Numbered from the stretch's first letter, positions 43,074-52,300 are shown. The stretch: 64,000 bases of DNA from Amycolatopsis saalfeldensis (GCF_900110575.1 NZ_FOEF01000016.1:62001-126000); one strand, 5' to 3'. The notes: generated by a model not told the origin, from the sequence alone. Numbers and translations are program-made.

Positions 43074-43824
43074 ATTCGAGGGCCTGGTGGCCGCGGTCAC
43101 CGGGGGTGCCTCGGGGATCGGCCTCGCCACGGCGCGGCTGCTCGCCGCGAAAGGCGCCCGCGTGGCCGTGCTCGACCTCAAGCCCGACGACGTGCCCGAG
43201 CCGCTCGCCGGCTTCCGCTGCGACGTCTCCTCGGACGACGAGGCGAGGTCCGCGGTCGACGCCGTGGCCGAGCGGTTCGGCCGGCTCGACGTGCTGGTGA
43301 ACAACGCCGGCATCGGCGCGCAGGGCGACGTCACGGCCAACAGCGACGACGAGTGGCACCGCGTGTTCGACGTGAACGTGGTCGGCATGGTCCGCCTGAC
43401 GCGCGCGGCGCTGCCGCACCTGAAGGCCTCGCCCTCGGCGGTCGTCGTGAACACCTGCTCCATCGCCGCGTGGGCCGGTTTGCCCGCGCGCGCACTGTAT
43501 TCGGCAACGAAGGGCGCGGTCCTTTCGCTGACCCTGGCGATGGCGACCGACCACCTGCCGGACCGGGTCCGGGTCAACTGCGTGTGCCCCGGCACCGCGG
43601 ACACCCCGTGGGTCGGCCGCCTGCTGGACACCGCGGCCGACCCGGCGGCGGAGCGCGACGCCCTCGCCGCGCGCCAGCCGATGGGCCGGCTCGTGACCGC
43701 CGAAGAGGTGGCGAACGCGATCGCCTACCTCGCCAGCCCGCTTTCCAGCTCGACCACCGGCACCGCGCTCGCGGTGGACGGCGGCATGTACGGCCTGCGC
43801 CCGCGGGGACCCGTGCAGAACTGA
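43066..43824 (+). CDS. SDR oxidoreductase, probable 2-keto-3-deoxy-L-fuconate dehydrogenase
   Basis: The 252-residue classical SDR has TGGASGIG, NNAGIG and YSATK. Its place between fuconate dehydratase and the sugar importer suggests oxidation of 2-keto-3-deoxy-L-fuconate at C4. GTG 43066 overlaps the dehydratase stop by eight bases; the C-terminus (VDGGMYGLRPRGP) is typical. Confidence 0.82.
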   Translation: MSEFEGLVAAVTGGASGIGLATARLLAAKGARVAVLDLKPDDVPEPLAGFRCDVSSDDEARSAVDAVAERFGRLDVLVNNAGIGAQGDVTANSDDEWHRVFDVNVVGMVRLTRAALPHLKASPSAVVVNTCSIAAWAGLPARALYSATKGAVLSLTLAMATDHLPDRVRVNCVCPGTADTPWVGRLLDTAADPAAERDALAARQPMGRLVTAEEVANAIAYLASPLSSSTTGTALAVDGGMYGLRPRGPVQN

Positions 43825-43854
43825 TCTGCCCACGCTGTCATCAAGGAGGATGCG

Positions 43855-44898
43855 GTGCGTACGAAGGTGATCCGGCTGGCTGCCGCGGTGGCGGCCTGTG
43901 GTTTGGTGCTCGGAGCGTGCGGGTCCACCAAGGACAAACCGGCCGCGTCCGCCGGTGGCGGCGGCACGAGCGGCAAGATCGGCGCGACGCTGCCGTTGCT
44001 GACCTCGCCGTTCTGGCAGGCCTACAACAACTATGTGCCGCAGATGGCGAAACAGCAGGGCCTCGACGTGCTGCCGACGGTGAACGCCGACAGCGACCCG
44101 GCCAAGCTGATCACCGACATCGGCACGCTGCTCAACCAGGGCGTCAAGGGCCTGATGGTGACGCCGCTCGACTCGGCCGCGATCGTGGCCGGGCTCAAGC
44201 AGGCCGAGAACAAGAACGTGCCGGTGGTGGCGGTCGACGTCGCGCCCGAGGGCGGCAAGGTCGCCATGGTGGTGCGCGCGGACAACAAGGCCTACGGCAC
44301 CAAGGCGTGCGACGAGATCGGCAAGCGCGTCAAGAGCGGCAAGGTCGTGCAGGTGATGGGCGACCTCGCCTCGGTCAACGGCCGCGACCGCTCGGCGGCG
44401 TTCCGCGACTGCATGAAGCAGAAGTACCCGGGTGTGCAGGTGCTGGAGATCGCGGCCGAGTGGAAGGCGGACAAGGCGTCTTCCGGCCTCGACAGCCTGC
44501 TCACCGCGAACCCGGACATCAAGGGCGTCTACATGCAGGCGGGCGGCGTCTACCTCGCGCCGACCGAGCAGGCGCTCAAGCGCAAGAACCTGTTCTTCCC
44601 GGTCGGCGACCCGCGGCACGTGGTGCTGGTCAGCAACGACGGCATCCCGCAGGAGCTGACCGCGATCCGCAACGGCGAGCTGGACGCCACCGTTTCGCAG
44701 CCGGCCGACTCTTACGCCAAGTACGGCCTGTACTGGCTGAAGAAGGCGATGGCGGGCGAGACGTTCAAGACCGGCCCGACCGACCACGGCAGCACGATCG
44801 TCGAGGTCAGCCCCGGCATCCTGGAGGACCAGCTGCCCGCCCCGGTCGTCACCAAGGACAATGTGGACGACAAGGCGCTGTGGGGCAACAACCTGTGA
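43855..44898 (+). CDS. Sugar ABC transporter substrate-binding lipoprotein
   Basis: The 347-residue protein has a lipoprotein signal (LGACGS after a hydrophobic segment) and a periplasmic-binding-protein-1-like fold as used for ribose-type (CUT2) sugars: IGATLPLLTSPFW, NQGVKGLMVTP, VVAVDVAP. GTG 43855 has AAGGAGG upstream. It is probably the L-fucose (or fucose-like) receptor of this locus. Confidence 0.88.
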   Translation: MRTKVIRLAAAVAACGLVLGACGSTKDKPAASAGGGGTSGKIGATLPLLTSPFWQAYNNYVPQMAKQQGLDVLPTVNADSDPAKLITDIGTLLNQGVKGLMVTPLDSAAIVAGLKQAENKNVPVVAVDVAPEGGKVAMVVRADNKAYGTKACDEIGKRVKSGKVVQVMGDLASVNGRDRSAAFRDCMKQKYPGVQVLEIAAEWKADKASSGLDSLLTANPDIKGVYMQAGGVYLAPTEQALKRKNLFFPVGDPRHVVLVSNDGIPQELTAIRNGELDATVSQPADSYAKYGLYWLKKAMAGETFKTGPTDHGSTIVEVSPGILEDQLPAPVVTKDNVDDKALWGNNL

Positions 44899-46418
44899 GC
44901 GCGCCCGCTTCGGAGCCGGCCGTGCCGGTGGTGCACGCCGAGGGCGTCGGGAAACGCTACGGGCCCACGGTGGCGTTGCAGGACGTCAGCCTCACCGTGC
45001 ACCCCGGCGAGTCCCACGCGCTGGTCGGGCGCAACGGGGCGGGCAAGTCCACGCTCGTGTCGATCCTCACCGGACTGTCCAGGACGGACACCGGCAGCGT
45101 CTCGTTCGGCGGTGAGCCGGCGCCGCCGTTGTCCAAACAGGACGATTGGAAGGCGCGGGTGGCGTGCGTCTACCAGCACGCCATGGTGGTGCCGCAGCTG
45201 ACCGTGGCCGAGAACCTGTTCCTCAACCGGCAGGCTCGGGGCGGGTTCGCCATCGGCTGGTCGAAGCTGCGCCGCCAGGCGCGGGAGCTGCTCGACTCGT
45301 GGGGGGTCGGCGTGGACGTCGACACCCCCGCGGGCGAGCTGTCCGTGGAGGACCGGCAGTTCGTCGAGATCGCGCGGGCGCTGAGCTACGGCGCCCGCTT
45401 CATCGTGCTCGACGAGCCGACCGCGCAGCTGGACAGCCAGGCGATCGAGCGGCTTTTCGAGCGCATGCGGGAAATGCAGCGCAGCGGCGTGACGTTCCTG
45501 TTCATCTCCCACCACCTGCACGAGGTGTACGAGGTGTGCCAGGCCGTCACGGTGCTGCGCGACGCGAAGCACGTGCTGACCGCGCCGGTCACCGAGGTCA
45601 CCCGGCCGCAGCTGGTCGACGCCATGACCGGCGACCAGGGCGGCCTGTCCGTCCGCGACGCGGCGACGCGCGACCCGCTCGCCGTGGACGCGGCCGAGGT
45701 GCTCACGGTGGAGTCCTTGTCCGGTGAGGGTTTCCAGGACGTCTCGCTCCACCTGCACCGCGGCGAGGTGGTCGGCCTGGCCGGCAGCAACGCGAGCGGC
45801 AAGCACCAGGTGGCCGAGACCGTGTACGGGCTGCGCGCGCCGACGTCCGGCACGGTTTCGGTGGACGGACGGAAGCTGCCGCCCGGTGACATCCCGGCCG
45901 CGTTGCACGCCGGGATCGGTTGCGTGCCAAGGGATCGCCACCACCAGGGGCTGGTGCTGGAGCACTCCATCATGGACAACACCACGCTGTCGGTGCTGGA
46001 CCGGCTGGGCCGGGCGGGGTTCGCCTCGCCGCGGGCCCGGCACGCACTCGGCGCCCGCGCGCTGGGCGACTACGACATCGTCGCGGCCGGGCCGGAGCAG
46101 CCGGTTTCGGACCTGTCCGGCGGCAACCAGCAGAAGGTCGTGCTGGCCCGCGCGCTGGCGGGCGACCCGCGGGTGGTCGTGCTGATCAACCCGACCGCGG
46201 GCGTGGACGTGAAATCGAAGGAAGCCCTGCTCGCGGTCGTGGACCGGGTGCGGGCTGAAGGGAAAGCGGTGCTGATCGTCAGCGACGAGCTGGACGATCT
46301 GCGCCTGGCGGACCGCGTGCTGGTGCTGCGCGCCGGCGCCGTCGCCGCCGAACACCAGGCCGGCTGGTCCGACGGAGACCTCGTGGCCGACATCGAAGGA
46401 GTCGGGCTCCATGACTGA
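44895..46418 (+). CDS. Sugar ABC transporter ATPase (two ABC domains)
   Basis: The 507-residue RbsA/MglA-type protein has an intact first nucleotide site (GRNGAGKST, LSVEDRQ, VLDEPTAQLD). In the second, Walker A is GSNASGKHQ and Walker B reads LINPTAGVD (residues about 430-437), losing the usual Asp-Glu pair; LSGGNQQK is kept. One-sided degeneracy is common in this family. GTG 44895 overlaps the upstream stop and the end overlaps the permease by eight bases. Confidence 0.9.
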   Translation: MSAPASEPAVPVVHAEGVGKRYGPTVALQDVSLTVHPGESHALVGRNGAGKSTLVSILTGLSRTDTGSVSFGGEPAPPLSKQDDWKARVACVYQHAMVVPQLTVAENLFLNRQARGGFAIGWSKLRRQARELLDSWGVGVDVDTPAGELSVEDRQFVEIARALSYGARFIVLDEPTAQLDSQAIERLFERMREMQRSGVTFLFISHHLHEVYEVCQAVTVLRDAKHVLTAPVTEVTRPQLVDAMTGDQGGLSVRDAATRDPLAVDAAEVLTVESLSGEGFQDVSLHLHRGEVVGLAGSNASGKHQVAETVYGLRAPTSGTVSVDGRKLPPGDIPAALHAGIGCVPRDRHHQGLVLEHSIMDNTTLSVLDRLGRAGFASPRARHALGARALGDYDIVAAGPEQPVSDLSGGNQQKVVLARALAGDPRVVVLINPTAGVDVKSKEALLAVVDRVRAEGKAVLIVSDELDDLRLADRVLVLRAGAVAAEHQAGWSDGDLVADIEGVGLHD

Positions 46419-47424
46419 CCTGATGAGCGATCCCCAGACGGCGCTGCCCGCGCCGCCCAGGCGCCGGAAGACGCTGTGGCTGCGTGAACTCGCGCTGCTG
46501 CCCGCGCTGGTGGTCGTGTTCGTCATCGGCGGGCTGATCAGCGACACGTTCCTCACGTTCGACAACGTGATCAGCATCCTCTCGGCGGCCGCGGCGCTTT
46601 CGCTGGTGGTGCTGGGCGAATCGCTGGTGCTGCTGACCGGGAAGTTCGACCTCTCGCTCGAATCCACCATGGGCATCGCGCCGGCGATCGGCGCGATGCT
46701 GGTCATTCCGGCGGCTTCGGCCGGCTTCGGCACGCAGTGGCCCGCCGCGCTCGGCCTGATCGCGATCCCGGTGGTCGGCGCGCTGATCGGCTTCGTCAAC
46801 GGGTTCCTGATCGTGAAGCTCAAGCTCAACGCGTTCATCGTCACGCTGGCGATGCTCACGGTGCTGCGCGGCACGCAGATCGGCTCCACCAACGGCAAGA
46901 CGCTGTTCGACCAGCTCGACGCGTTCACGGCGCTGGCCACCACCACGCTCGCCGGGCTGCCGATGTCGGTCTGGCTGGCCGCGCTGCTGTTCCTGCTGTT
47001 CGGGCTCGGCCTGCGCTACCACCGCGTCGGGCGCTCGCTGTACGCGATCGGCGGCAACCGCGAGGCCGCGCGCGCCGCGGGCATCCGGGTGGACCGGATC
47101 TCGTGGGCGGTGTTCATCGTGGCCGGCGTGCTGGCCGCGATCGGCGGGCTCGCCTACACCGGCTACGTCGGCGCGCTCGGCGCCGACCAGGGTGACGGCC
47201 TGATCCTGCAGGTCTTTGCCGCGGCGGTGATCGGCGGCGTCTCGCTCGACGGCGGCAAGGGCACGCTGGTCGGCGCGCTCACCGGCGTCCTGCTGCTGCA
47301 GTCGGTGGACAGCCTGCTGCGCATCGCCCAGGTCCCGGCGGAGTGGCTGAAGGCGATCTACGGCGGCATCATCCTGGTCGCGCTGATCATCAGCCGCTAC
47401 GCCGGCGGCAAGCCGCAGACCTGA
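46411..47424 (+). CDS. Sugar ABC transporter permease
   Basis: The 337-residue protein has eight to ten membrane helices with GKFDLSLES, GFVNGFLIVKLKLNAFIVTLA and AAVIGGVSLDGGKGTLVGAL, the signature of ribose/galactose-type (CUT2) permeases. It is the last of the importer genes and precedes a strong hairpin. Confidence 0.92.
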   Translation: MTDLMSDPQTALPAPPRRRKTLWLRELALLPALVVVFVIGGLISDTFLTFDNVISILSAAAALSLVVLGESLVLLTGKFDLSLESTMGIAPAIGAMLVIPAASAGFGTQWPAALGLIAIPVVGALIGFVNGFLIVKLKLNAFIVTLAMLTVLRGTQIGSTNGKTLFDQLDAFTALATTTLAGLPMSVWLAALLFLLFGLGLRYHRVGRSLYAIGGNREAARAAGIRVDRISWAVFIVAGVLAAIGGLAYTGYVGALGADQGDGLILQVFAAAVIGGVSLDGGKGTLVGALTGVLLLQSVDSLLRIAQVPAEWLKAIYGGIILVALIISRYAGGKPQT

Positions 47425-47455
47425 TCGGCCGTGATCATCCGACCTTCGGCTGGCG

Positions 47456-47506
47456 CCCTGAAGGCCGCCATGAGGGCATCCCCGTCTCTCATGGTGGCCT
47501 TCAGGG
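47456..47506. terminator. Long bidirectional terminator
   Basis: A 19-bp stem (47456-47474 with 47488-47506, one G-T pair) encloses a 13-base loop. It lies between the permease gene and the convergent GntR gene. Confidence 0.8.
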
Positions 47507-47550
47507 ACAACGGTGCCGGTAAGGACTCCTCACCGGATCCCGGCAGCGGC

Positions 47551-48288
47551 TCACGAGGCCGCGGCGGCGGGTTCCTCGGGCTCGGCGATGTCGTTCTCGG
47601 CGGTGTCCCCGGCCGGGGTCAGCGTGCTGCGCAGCCACTGCTCGACCCCGGCGATGTGCACCGTCGCCCAGGACCGCGCCAGCTCCGGCTCGCGCGCGGC
47701 GATGGCCTCGTAGATCGCGGTGTGCTGCTCGCGCGTGCGCGCGACGGCGCCCTCCTGCGTCAGCCCGCGCCAGATTCGCGCCCGCGCGGTGGGGCCGGAC
47801 AGGCTGTCGAGCAGCGAGCACAGCACGGGGTTGCCGGAGCCGTCGGCGATCTTGCGGTGGAACTGGAGGTCGTTGGCGACGAGTGCCTCCACCGTCGGCG
47901 CGTCGGCGAGCTCGTCCAGCAGCGCGCCGAGCTCCGCGATGTCCTCCTCGCCCATGTGCAGCGCGGCCAGCGCGGTGGCGGCGGGCTCGAGGATCCGGCG
48001 GACCGCGAGGAAGTCGAGCACGGTGTCGTCGCGGTGGAAGTCGACCACGAACGTCATCGCGTCGAGCAGCAGGTTCGGCTCCAGGCTGGTCACGTAGGTG
48101 CCGTCGCCCTGGCGCACGTCGAGCACCCTGATCAGGCACAACGCCTTCACGGCCTCGCGCAGGGAGCTGCGCGAGAGCCCCAGCCGCTGGGCGAGCTCCG
48201 CCTCTTTCGGCAGCCGGTCGCCCGGCGCGAGCTCGCCCGAGATGATCATGTCCTTGATCTTGTCGATCGCGACATCGGTGACGGGCAT
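47551..48288 (-). CDS. FadR/GntR family regulator of the L-fucose-type locus
   Basis: The 245-residue protein has a GntR winged helix (LPKEAELAQRLGLSRSSLREAVKAL) followed by an FCD domain with conserved His and Asp (FHRDD, DLQFHRKIAD, QHTAIYEAI). ATG at 48286-48288 has GAGGGC upstream; a longer frame exists. It is divergent from the mutarotase and likely binds the ACCTCGGATGT site between them, and the matching site at 40867. Confidence 0.85.
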   Translation of the reverse strand: MPVTDVAIDKIKDMIISGELAPGDRLPKEAELAQRLGLSRSSLREAVKALCLIRVLDVRQGDGTYVTSLEPNLLLDAMTFVVDFHRDDTVLDFLAVRRILEPAATALAALHMGEEDIAELGALLDELADAPTVEALVANDLQFHRKIADGSGNPVLCSLLDSLSGPTARARIWRGLTQEGAVARTREQHTAIYEAIAAREPELARSWATVHIAGVEQWLRSTLTPAGDTAENDIAEPEEPAAAAS

Positions 48289-48310
48289 CCAGACCGCCCT
48301 CCCTACAGAG

Positions 48311-48321
48311 ACCTCGGATGT
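48311..48321. promoter_or_regulatory. Candidate GntR operator ACCTCGGATGT
   Basis: Ten of eleven bases match the 40867-40877 site. It lies 23 bp upstream of the GntR start and 48 bp upstream of the mutarotase start, a good place to control both divergent genes. Confidence 0.5.
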
Positions 48322-48368
48322 TTCGGTGTGCTGAGCACAGCGTGCCACGTAACTCGCCAGGAGGATCG

Positions 48369-48719
48369 ATGACCCACGCCTCGCCCCCGCAAAGTGCCCC
48401 GCAAAGAGTTGCCCTCCGCACTCGGCTCAAGCCGGGAAGAGAAGCCGAATACGAGACGGTGCACGCCGTCATCCCGGACGACCTCGACGCCGCGCTGCGC
48501 CGGGCCGGCGTGCGCACGTGGCGGATCTGGCGCGACGGGCTCGACCTGTTCCACTTCGTCGAGGTCGACGATTTCGACGCCATGCGCGCCGCGCTCGCCG
48601 ACGACCCGGCCGACGTCACCTGGCAGGCCCGGATCACCCTGCTGCTGGACGCGGCCGACGGCGGCGCCGACACTTCGTCGGGGCTGCACCAGGTCTGGGA
48701 ACTGCCGGTCAAGGAGTGA
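48369..48719 (+). CDS. L-rhamnose mutarotase family protein (probable L-fucose mutarotase)
   Basis: The 116-residue protein has the small ferredoxin-like mutarotase fold: RVALRTRLKPGREAEYETVH, WRIWRDGLDLFHFVE and the QLWELP-like end (HQVWELPVKE), with conserved His and Trp. It would interconvert sugar anomers for the downstream dehydrogenase. ATG 48369 has CAGGAGGATC upstream and follows the shared operator region. Confidence 0.82.
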   Translation: MTHASPPQSAPQRVALRTRLKPGREAEYETVHAVIPDDLDAALRRAGVRTWRIWRDGLDLFHFVEVDDFDAMRAALADDPADVTWQARITLLLDAADGGADTSSGLHQVWELPVKE

Positions 48720-48721
48720 AC

Positions 48722-49699
48722 GTGAAGCTCTCCCCGCTCGGGCTCGGCTGCGCGCAGCTGGGCAACCTCTACCACGCCATCACCGACGAGACGGCCGCCG
48801 CGACCGTGAGCCGGGCCTGGGCCGAAGGCATCCGCTACTTCGACACCGCGCCGCACTACGGGCTCGGGCTCTCGGAGCGACGGCTGGGCGCAGCGCTCGC
48901 CGCGCACCCGCGTGACGAATATGTGTTGTCCACCAAGGTCGGCCGGGTGCTGGAGCCGAACGCGGCCGCGCCGGGCGAGCGCGACGGCCAGGGCTTCGAC
49001 GTGCCCGCCACCTACCGCCGCCGCTGGGACTTCAGCCGCGACGGCATCCTGCGCTCGATCGAGGACAGCCTGGCCAGGCTCGGCCTCGACCGCATCGACA
49101 TCGCCTACGTGCACGATCCGGACGAGCACTTCGACGAGGCCGTCGACGGCGCCTTCCCGGCGCTGCTGGAGCTGCGGGAGCAGGGCGTGGTCCGGGCGAT
49201 CGGCGCGGGCATGAACCAGGCGCCGATGCTGGCGGAGTTCGTCCGCCGCTTCGATCTCGACCTCGTGCTGATGGCCGGCCGCTACACCCTGCTGAACCAG
49301 CCGGCGCTCGACGAGCTGCTGCCGCTCTGCCTCGACCGCGGGGTCGGCGTGGTCGCGGGCGGGGTGTTCAACGGCGGCATCCTCGCCACCGCGGAGCCGG
49401 GGGAGATCTACGACTACGCGGCCGCGCCCGCGGAGCTGGTCGAAAAGGCGCGCCGGATCGCGGAGATCTGCGCGCGTCACGGCGTCGAACTGCCGCAGGC
49501 CGCGCTCGCCCTGCCCGCCGCGCACCCCGCCGTGGTCTCGGTGGTGGTCGGCGCGCACGGTCCCGAGCAGGTCGCGCTCAACGTCCGGCGGGCGTCCGCG
49601 CCGGTCCCGGCCGTACTGTGGACCGACCTCGCCGACGCCGGCCTGGTGCGGCCCGACGCCGTCACCGGCGACCCCGTCACCTCCGGAGGACCGCAGTGA
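48722..49699 (+). CDS. Aldo/keto reductase, probable L-fucose 1-dehydrogenase
   Basis: The 325-residue protein is an aldo/keto reductase with active-site Asp in FDTAPHYG, Lys in LSTKVGR and HDPDEHFDEA in place of the usual IHWPD segment. This is the form of D-threo-aldose/L-fucose dehydrogenases. In the route it oxidises L-fucose to the lactone. GTG 48722 follows the mutarotase stop by two bases, and its end overlaps the lactonase start. Confidence 0.82.
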   Translation: MKLSPLGLGCAQLGNLYHAITDETAAATVSRAWAEGIRYFDTAPHYGLGLSERRLGAALAAHPRDEYVLSTKVGRVLEPNAAAPGERDGQGFDVPATYRRRWDFSRDGILRSIEDSLARLGLDRIDIAYVHDPDEHFDEAVDGAFPALLELREQGVVRAIGAGMNQAPMLAEFVRRFDLDLVLMAGRYTLLNQPALDELLPLCLDRGVGVVAGGVFNGGILATAEPGEIYDYAAAPAELVEKARRIAEICARHGVELPQAALALPAAHPAVVSVVVGAHGPEQVALNVRRASAPVPAVLWTDLADAGLVRPDAVTGDPVTSGGPQ

Positions 49700-50526
49700 T
49701 CGACGCGCACCACCACCTCTGGGACCCGGCGCGGCGCGACTACCCGTGGCTGGCGGGCGCGGCGCTGGACCCGATCCGCCATCCGTACACAGTGGACGAT
49801 CTCCGCGCGGTGACGCGCGCCGCGGGCGTGCACGCGACGGTGCTCGTCCAGACCGTGCCCGACGAGGGCGAGACCGAGGAGTTCCTGACCACCGCGGCGG
49901 CGGAGCCGGTGATCGCCGGGGTCGTCGGCTGGGTGGACCTCACCGCGCCCGACGTCGCCGATCGGCTGGCGCGCCTGGCGTCGCTCGGCCCGCTCGCCGG
50001 CATCCGGCACCAGGTCGAGAACGAGCCGGACCCGGGCTGGCTGCTGCGCGAGGACGTTCTGCGCGGGCTCACGGCCGTTGGCTCCGCCGGGCTGGTCTAC
50101 GACCTGCTCGTGGCGCCGGCCCAGGTGCCGGCCGCGGTGAAGGTCGCGGAGCGGCTGCCGGAGCTGAAACTGGTGCTGGACCACGCCGCGAAGCCGCCGA
50201 TCGCAGCGGGGGAGTGGCAGCCGTGGGCGGACGGGATCACGGCGCTCGGCGAGCGGGAGAACGTGCACTGCAAGCTCTCCGGGCTGGTCACGGAGGCGGA
50301 CTGGGCGCAGTGGCAGGTCGGGCATCTGCTGCGGTACGCGGACCACGTCTTCGAGTCTTTCGGCGCGCGGCGGGTGATGTTCGGGTCCGACTGGCCGGTG
50401 TGCGAACTGGCGGCGGCCTACGAAGTGGTGCTCGACGCGGCGGTTTCGCTCACGGGATCGCTGACCGATCCGGAGCGGCTGGAAGTCTTCGAGTACTCGG
50501 CGAAGCGCGTCTACGAGCTGTCCTGA
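49696..50526 (+). CDS. Amidohydrolase family, probable L-fuconolactonase
   Basis: The 276-residue protein begins IDAHHHLWDP, the metal-binding His pair of amidohydrolase-2, then VLDHAAKPPI and FGSDWPVC near the end. It is closely similar in type to sugar lactonases that open L-fucono-1,5-lactone. GTG 49696 overlaps the dehydrogenase stop (GTGA). It completes the oxidative steps to L-fuconate. Confidence 0.87.
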   Translation: MIDAHHHLWDPARRDYPWLAGAALDPIRHPYTVDDLRAVTRAAGVHATVLVQTVPDEGETEEFLTTAAAEPVIAGVVGWVDLTAPDVADRLARLASLGPLAGIRHQVENEPDPGWLLREDVLRGLTAVGSAGLVYDLLVAPAQVPAAVKVAERLPELKLVLDHAAKPPIAAGEWQPWADGITALGERENVHCKLSGLVTEADWAQWQVGHLLRYADHVFESFGARRVMFGSDWPVCELAAAYEVVLDAAVSLTGSLTDPERLEVFEYSAKRVYELS

Positions 50527-50565
50527 ACGGGCGGCCACCGGGTTTCTGGGGCGGCCGGCGCGCTT

Positions 50566-51219
50566 TCAGAGATCTTGGCCCTGGGCCATCTCGCGCAGCT
50601 TGCTCAGCGCGCGGTGCTGGGTGACGCGGACGTTGCCGGGGGAGATGCCGAGCGTCTCGGCGGTTTCGGCGGCGCTGAGGCCGACGATGACGCGCAGCGT
50701 GAGGATCTCCTGCTGCAGGTGCGTGAGCCGGGTGACCAGCTCGGTGAGGCGGGCGCCGAGGTCGAGGTTCAGCGCGTGGGACTCGGGCTCGTTGCCGACC
50801 AGCGGCCGCTCGGGCAGCTCGGGCACCGGGTCGGAGCGGTCACGGGCGACGGAGCGGTAGGCGTCGGCGACCTTGTTGGCCGCGATCGCGTGCACCAGGT
50901 AGAGGAACGAGCCGCCGCGGTCCTGGTAGTCGGGCAGGGCCTTGAGCACGGCCATGCAGACGTCCTGGGCCACGTCGTCCGCGGAGAGGTACGAAAGGTC
51001 GCGCCCGCCCATCCGCGCGCGGCAGTACCGGGCGACGACGGGGCGGAGCACGTGCAGCAGGTCGTCGATCGCGCGCTGGTCACCGCGTCCCGCGGCGCGC
51101 ACCATCGGGTCGAGGTCTTCCTTCGTGAGCCGTCCGCTTGCCCGTGGCAGGGTCTCGGGGCTCGTATAACCCGGGACTTCGGGCTCCGCGGTGCGGGCCG
51201 TCTTAGGCGGTGCTGTCAT
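50566..51219 (-). CDS. SigD/ShbA-like ECF sigma factor
   Basis: The 217-residue sigma-70-family protein has region 2 (LDPMVRAAGRGDQRAIDDLL, then DVAQDVCMAVLKALPDYQ) and region 4 (LPERP..., VGLSAAETAETLGISPGNVRVTQHRALSKL). The RYCRARMGGRDLSYLSADD segment matches mycobacterial SigD and Streptomyces ShbA. ShbA controls the main sigma factor gene in Streptomyces. No anti-sigma factor gene is adjacent. Confidence 0.85.
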   Translation of the reverse strand: MTAPPKTARTAEPEVPGYTSPETLPRASGRLTKEDLDPMVRAAGRGDQRAIDDLLHVLRPVVARYCRARMGGRDLSYLSADDVAQDVCMAVLKALPDYQDRGGSFLYLVHAIAANKVADAYRSVARDRSDPVPELPERPLVGNEPESHALNLDLGARLTELVTRLTHLQQEILTLRVIVGLSAAETAETLGISPGNVRVTQHRALSKLREMAQGQDL

Positions 51220-51583
51220 GGTCGTCTCCCCGGCGACCCCGCGACCACCGAGGTCGAAAGGTCAACACTCTGTGATTTTGTGATAACGGCTTACTCCGTA
51301 CGAGAAGAGGAAGTCAGCTTCGTTGCGACGCTCCGTAACCCTAAGCGCGAGCGGGGCCGACAGTCCAGATTTCAACTACGAATACCCCGTTAGCAGGAGT
51401 GGTCTTGATAGAAACGAGACCGGACCCACTCGCAGTGCTTGTCCCGGCGCGCGACATACGGGGGCCCGCGAGGCCTTCTGTCACTTTCCGTGAGGCTGTT
51501 GTAGCGCAACAGAGCGTGGCCGCCGGTGGCGTAGGCCAGACGGGGGACGGCCCGTCTCGCGGGCCGGGGTGCGTGCGTTCCGG
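51220..51583. other. Gene-free interval upstream of the sigma factor
   Basis: This 364-bp stretch is the least GC-rich part of the region and contains several A/T runs. It probably holds the sigma factor promoter and the end of the GtrA transcript. The frames present are short or Arg/Gly-rich. No palindrome or RNA gene is seen. Confidence 0.5.
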
Positions 51584-52057
51584 TCAGTCGTGCTGCGCGG
51601 CGGCCGGCTCGCGGCGGGCGAAGACCCACCAGCGCAGCAGGGCGAACCGCGCGATGCCGCCGACGAAGCTGGCGGCCAGCAGGGTGCCGGTCTCTTCCCA
51701 GGCTGTCGGCTCGTTCACCAGCGAGTCGACGACCGCGAGCACGATCGAGCCGTACCCGGCGTAGAAGGCGAACGTCAGCAGGTCCTGCAGGTGCCGTTTG
51801 CCGGCGTTGCTCTGCCGCCCGGCGAAGGTGACGCGGCGGTGGAACTCGGTGTTGCCGACCGTGGTCAGCGCGATCGCCGTGAGATTCGCCCACTGGGAGC
51901 CGAATTCGGGGCGCAGAGCCAGGAAGAGGACGGCCTGCAGCCCCGTCGTGATGCCACCGGCGAGGAGGTACCACGCCGCGTGCCCGCCGAGCTCGTGGTG
52001 ACGGTGCGGGGCGCCGTCGACTACGTGGTGCCCGGGCGTCCACCTGGTGGTGGTCAT
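51584..52057 (-). CDS. GtrA family membrane protein
   Basis: The 157-residue protein has four membrane segments with YLLAGGITTGLQAVLFLAL, NTEFHRRVTFAG (the GtrA loop motif) and FALLRWWVFAR at the end. GtrA-like flippases move undecaprenyl-linked sugars for cell-surface polymers. A His-rich leader (HHVVDGAPHRHHELGGH) precedes the first helix. ATG 52057 sits in a gene-free stretch that extends to 52300. Confidence 0.82.
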   Translation of the reverse strand: MTTTRWTPGHHVVDGAPHRHHELGGHAAWYLLAGGITTGLQAVLFLALRPEFGSQWANLTAIALTTVGNTEFHRRVTFAGRQSNAGKRHLQDLLTFAFYAGYGSIVLAVVDSLVNEPTAWEETGTLLAASFVGGIARFALLRWWVFARREPAAAQHD

Positions 52058-52300
52058 ACTGGAAACGCTACCTCCGCTTCACAAACTTGTGAACCTGATG
52101 AACCCGATGAAGATTTGTGATCCCGGCGACAGGCCGCGCCCGTTGACCGCCGGCCCCGGTTTTCAAACGCTTTTGTGACCCGGTCCACGCGGATTCCCGG
52201 CTCCTTGCGCCGGTTGGCCGCTCACGCTGCGCCGCCGGACGGCCGCCCTTAGCGTGAGTTCTCATCGAATCCCCGACCGCGACGAAGGGCAGGCCGAAAG

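Noticed and set aside
51399..51764. Short plus-strand frame with AGCAGGA before a GTG
   Set aside because: Its second half is antisense to GtrA, and the first half has no known motif; evidence is too weak.
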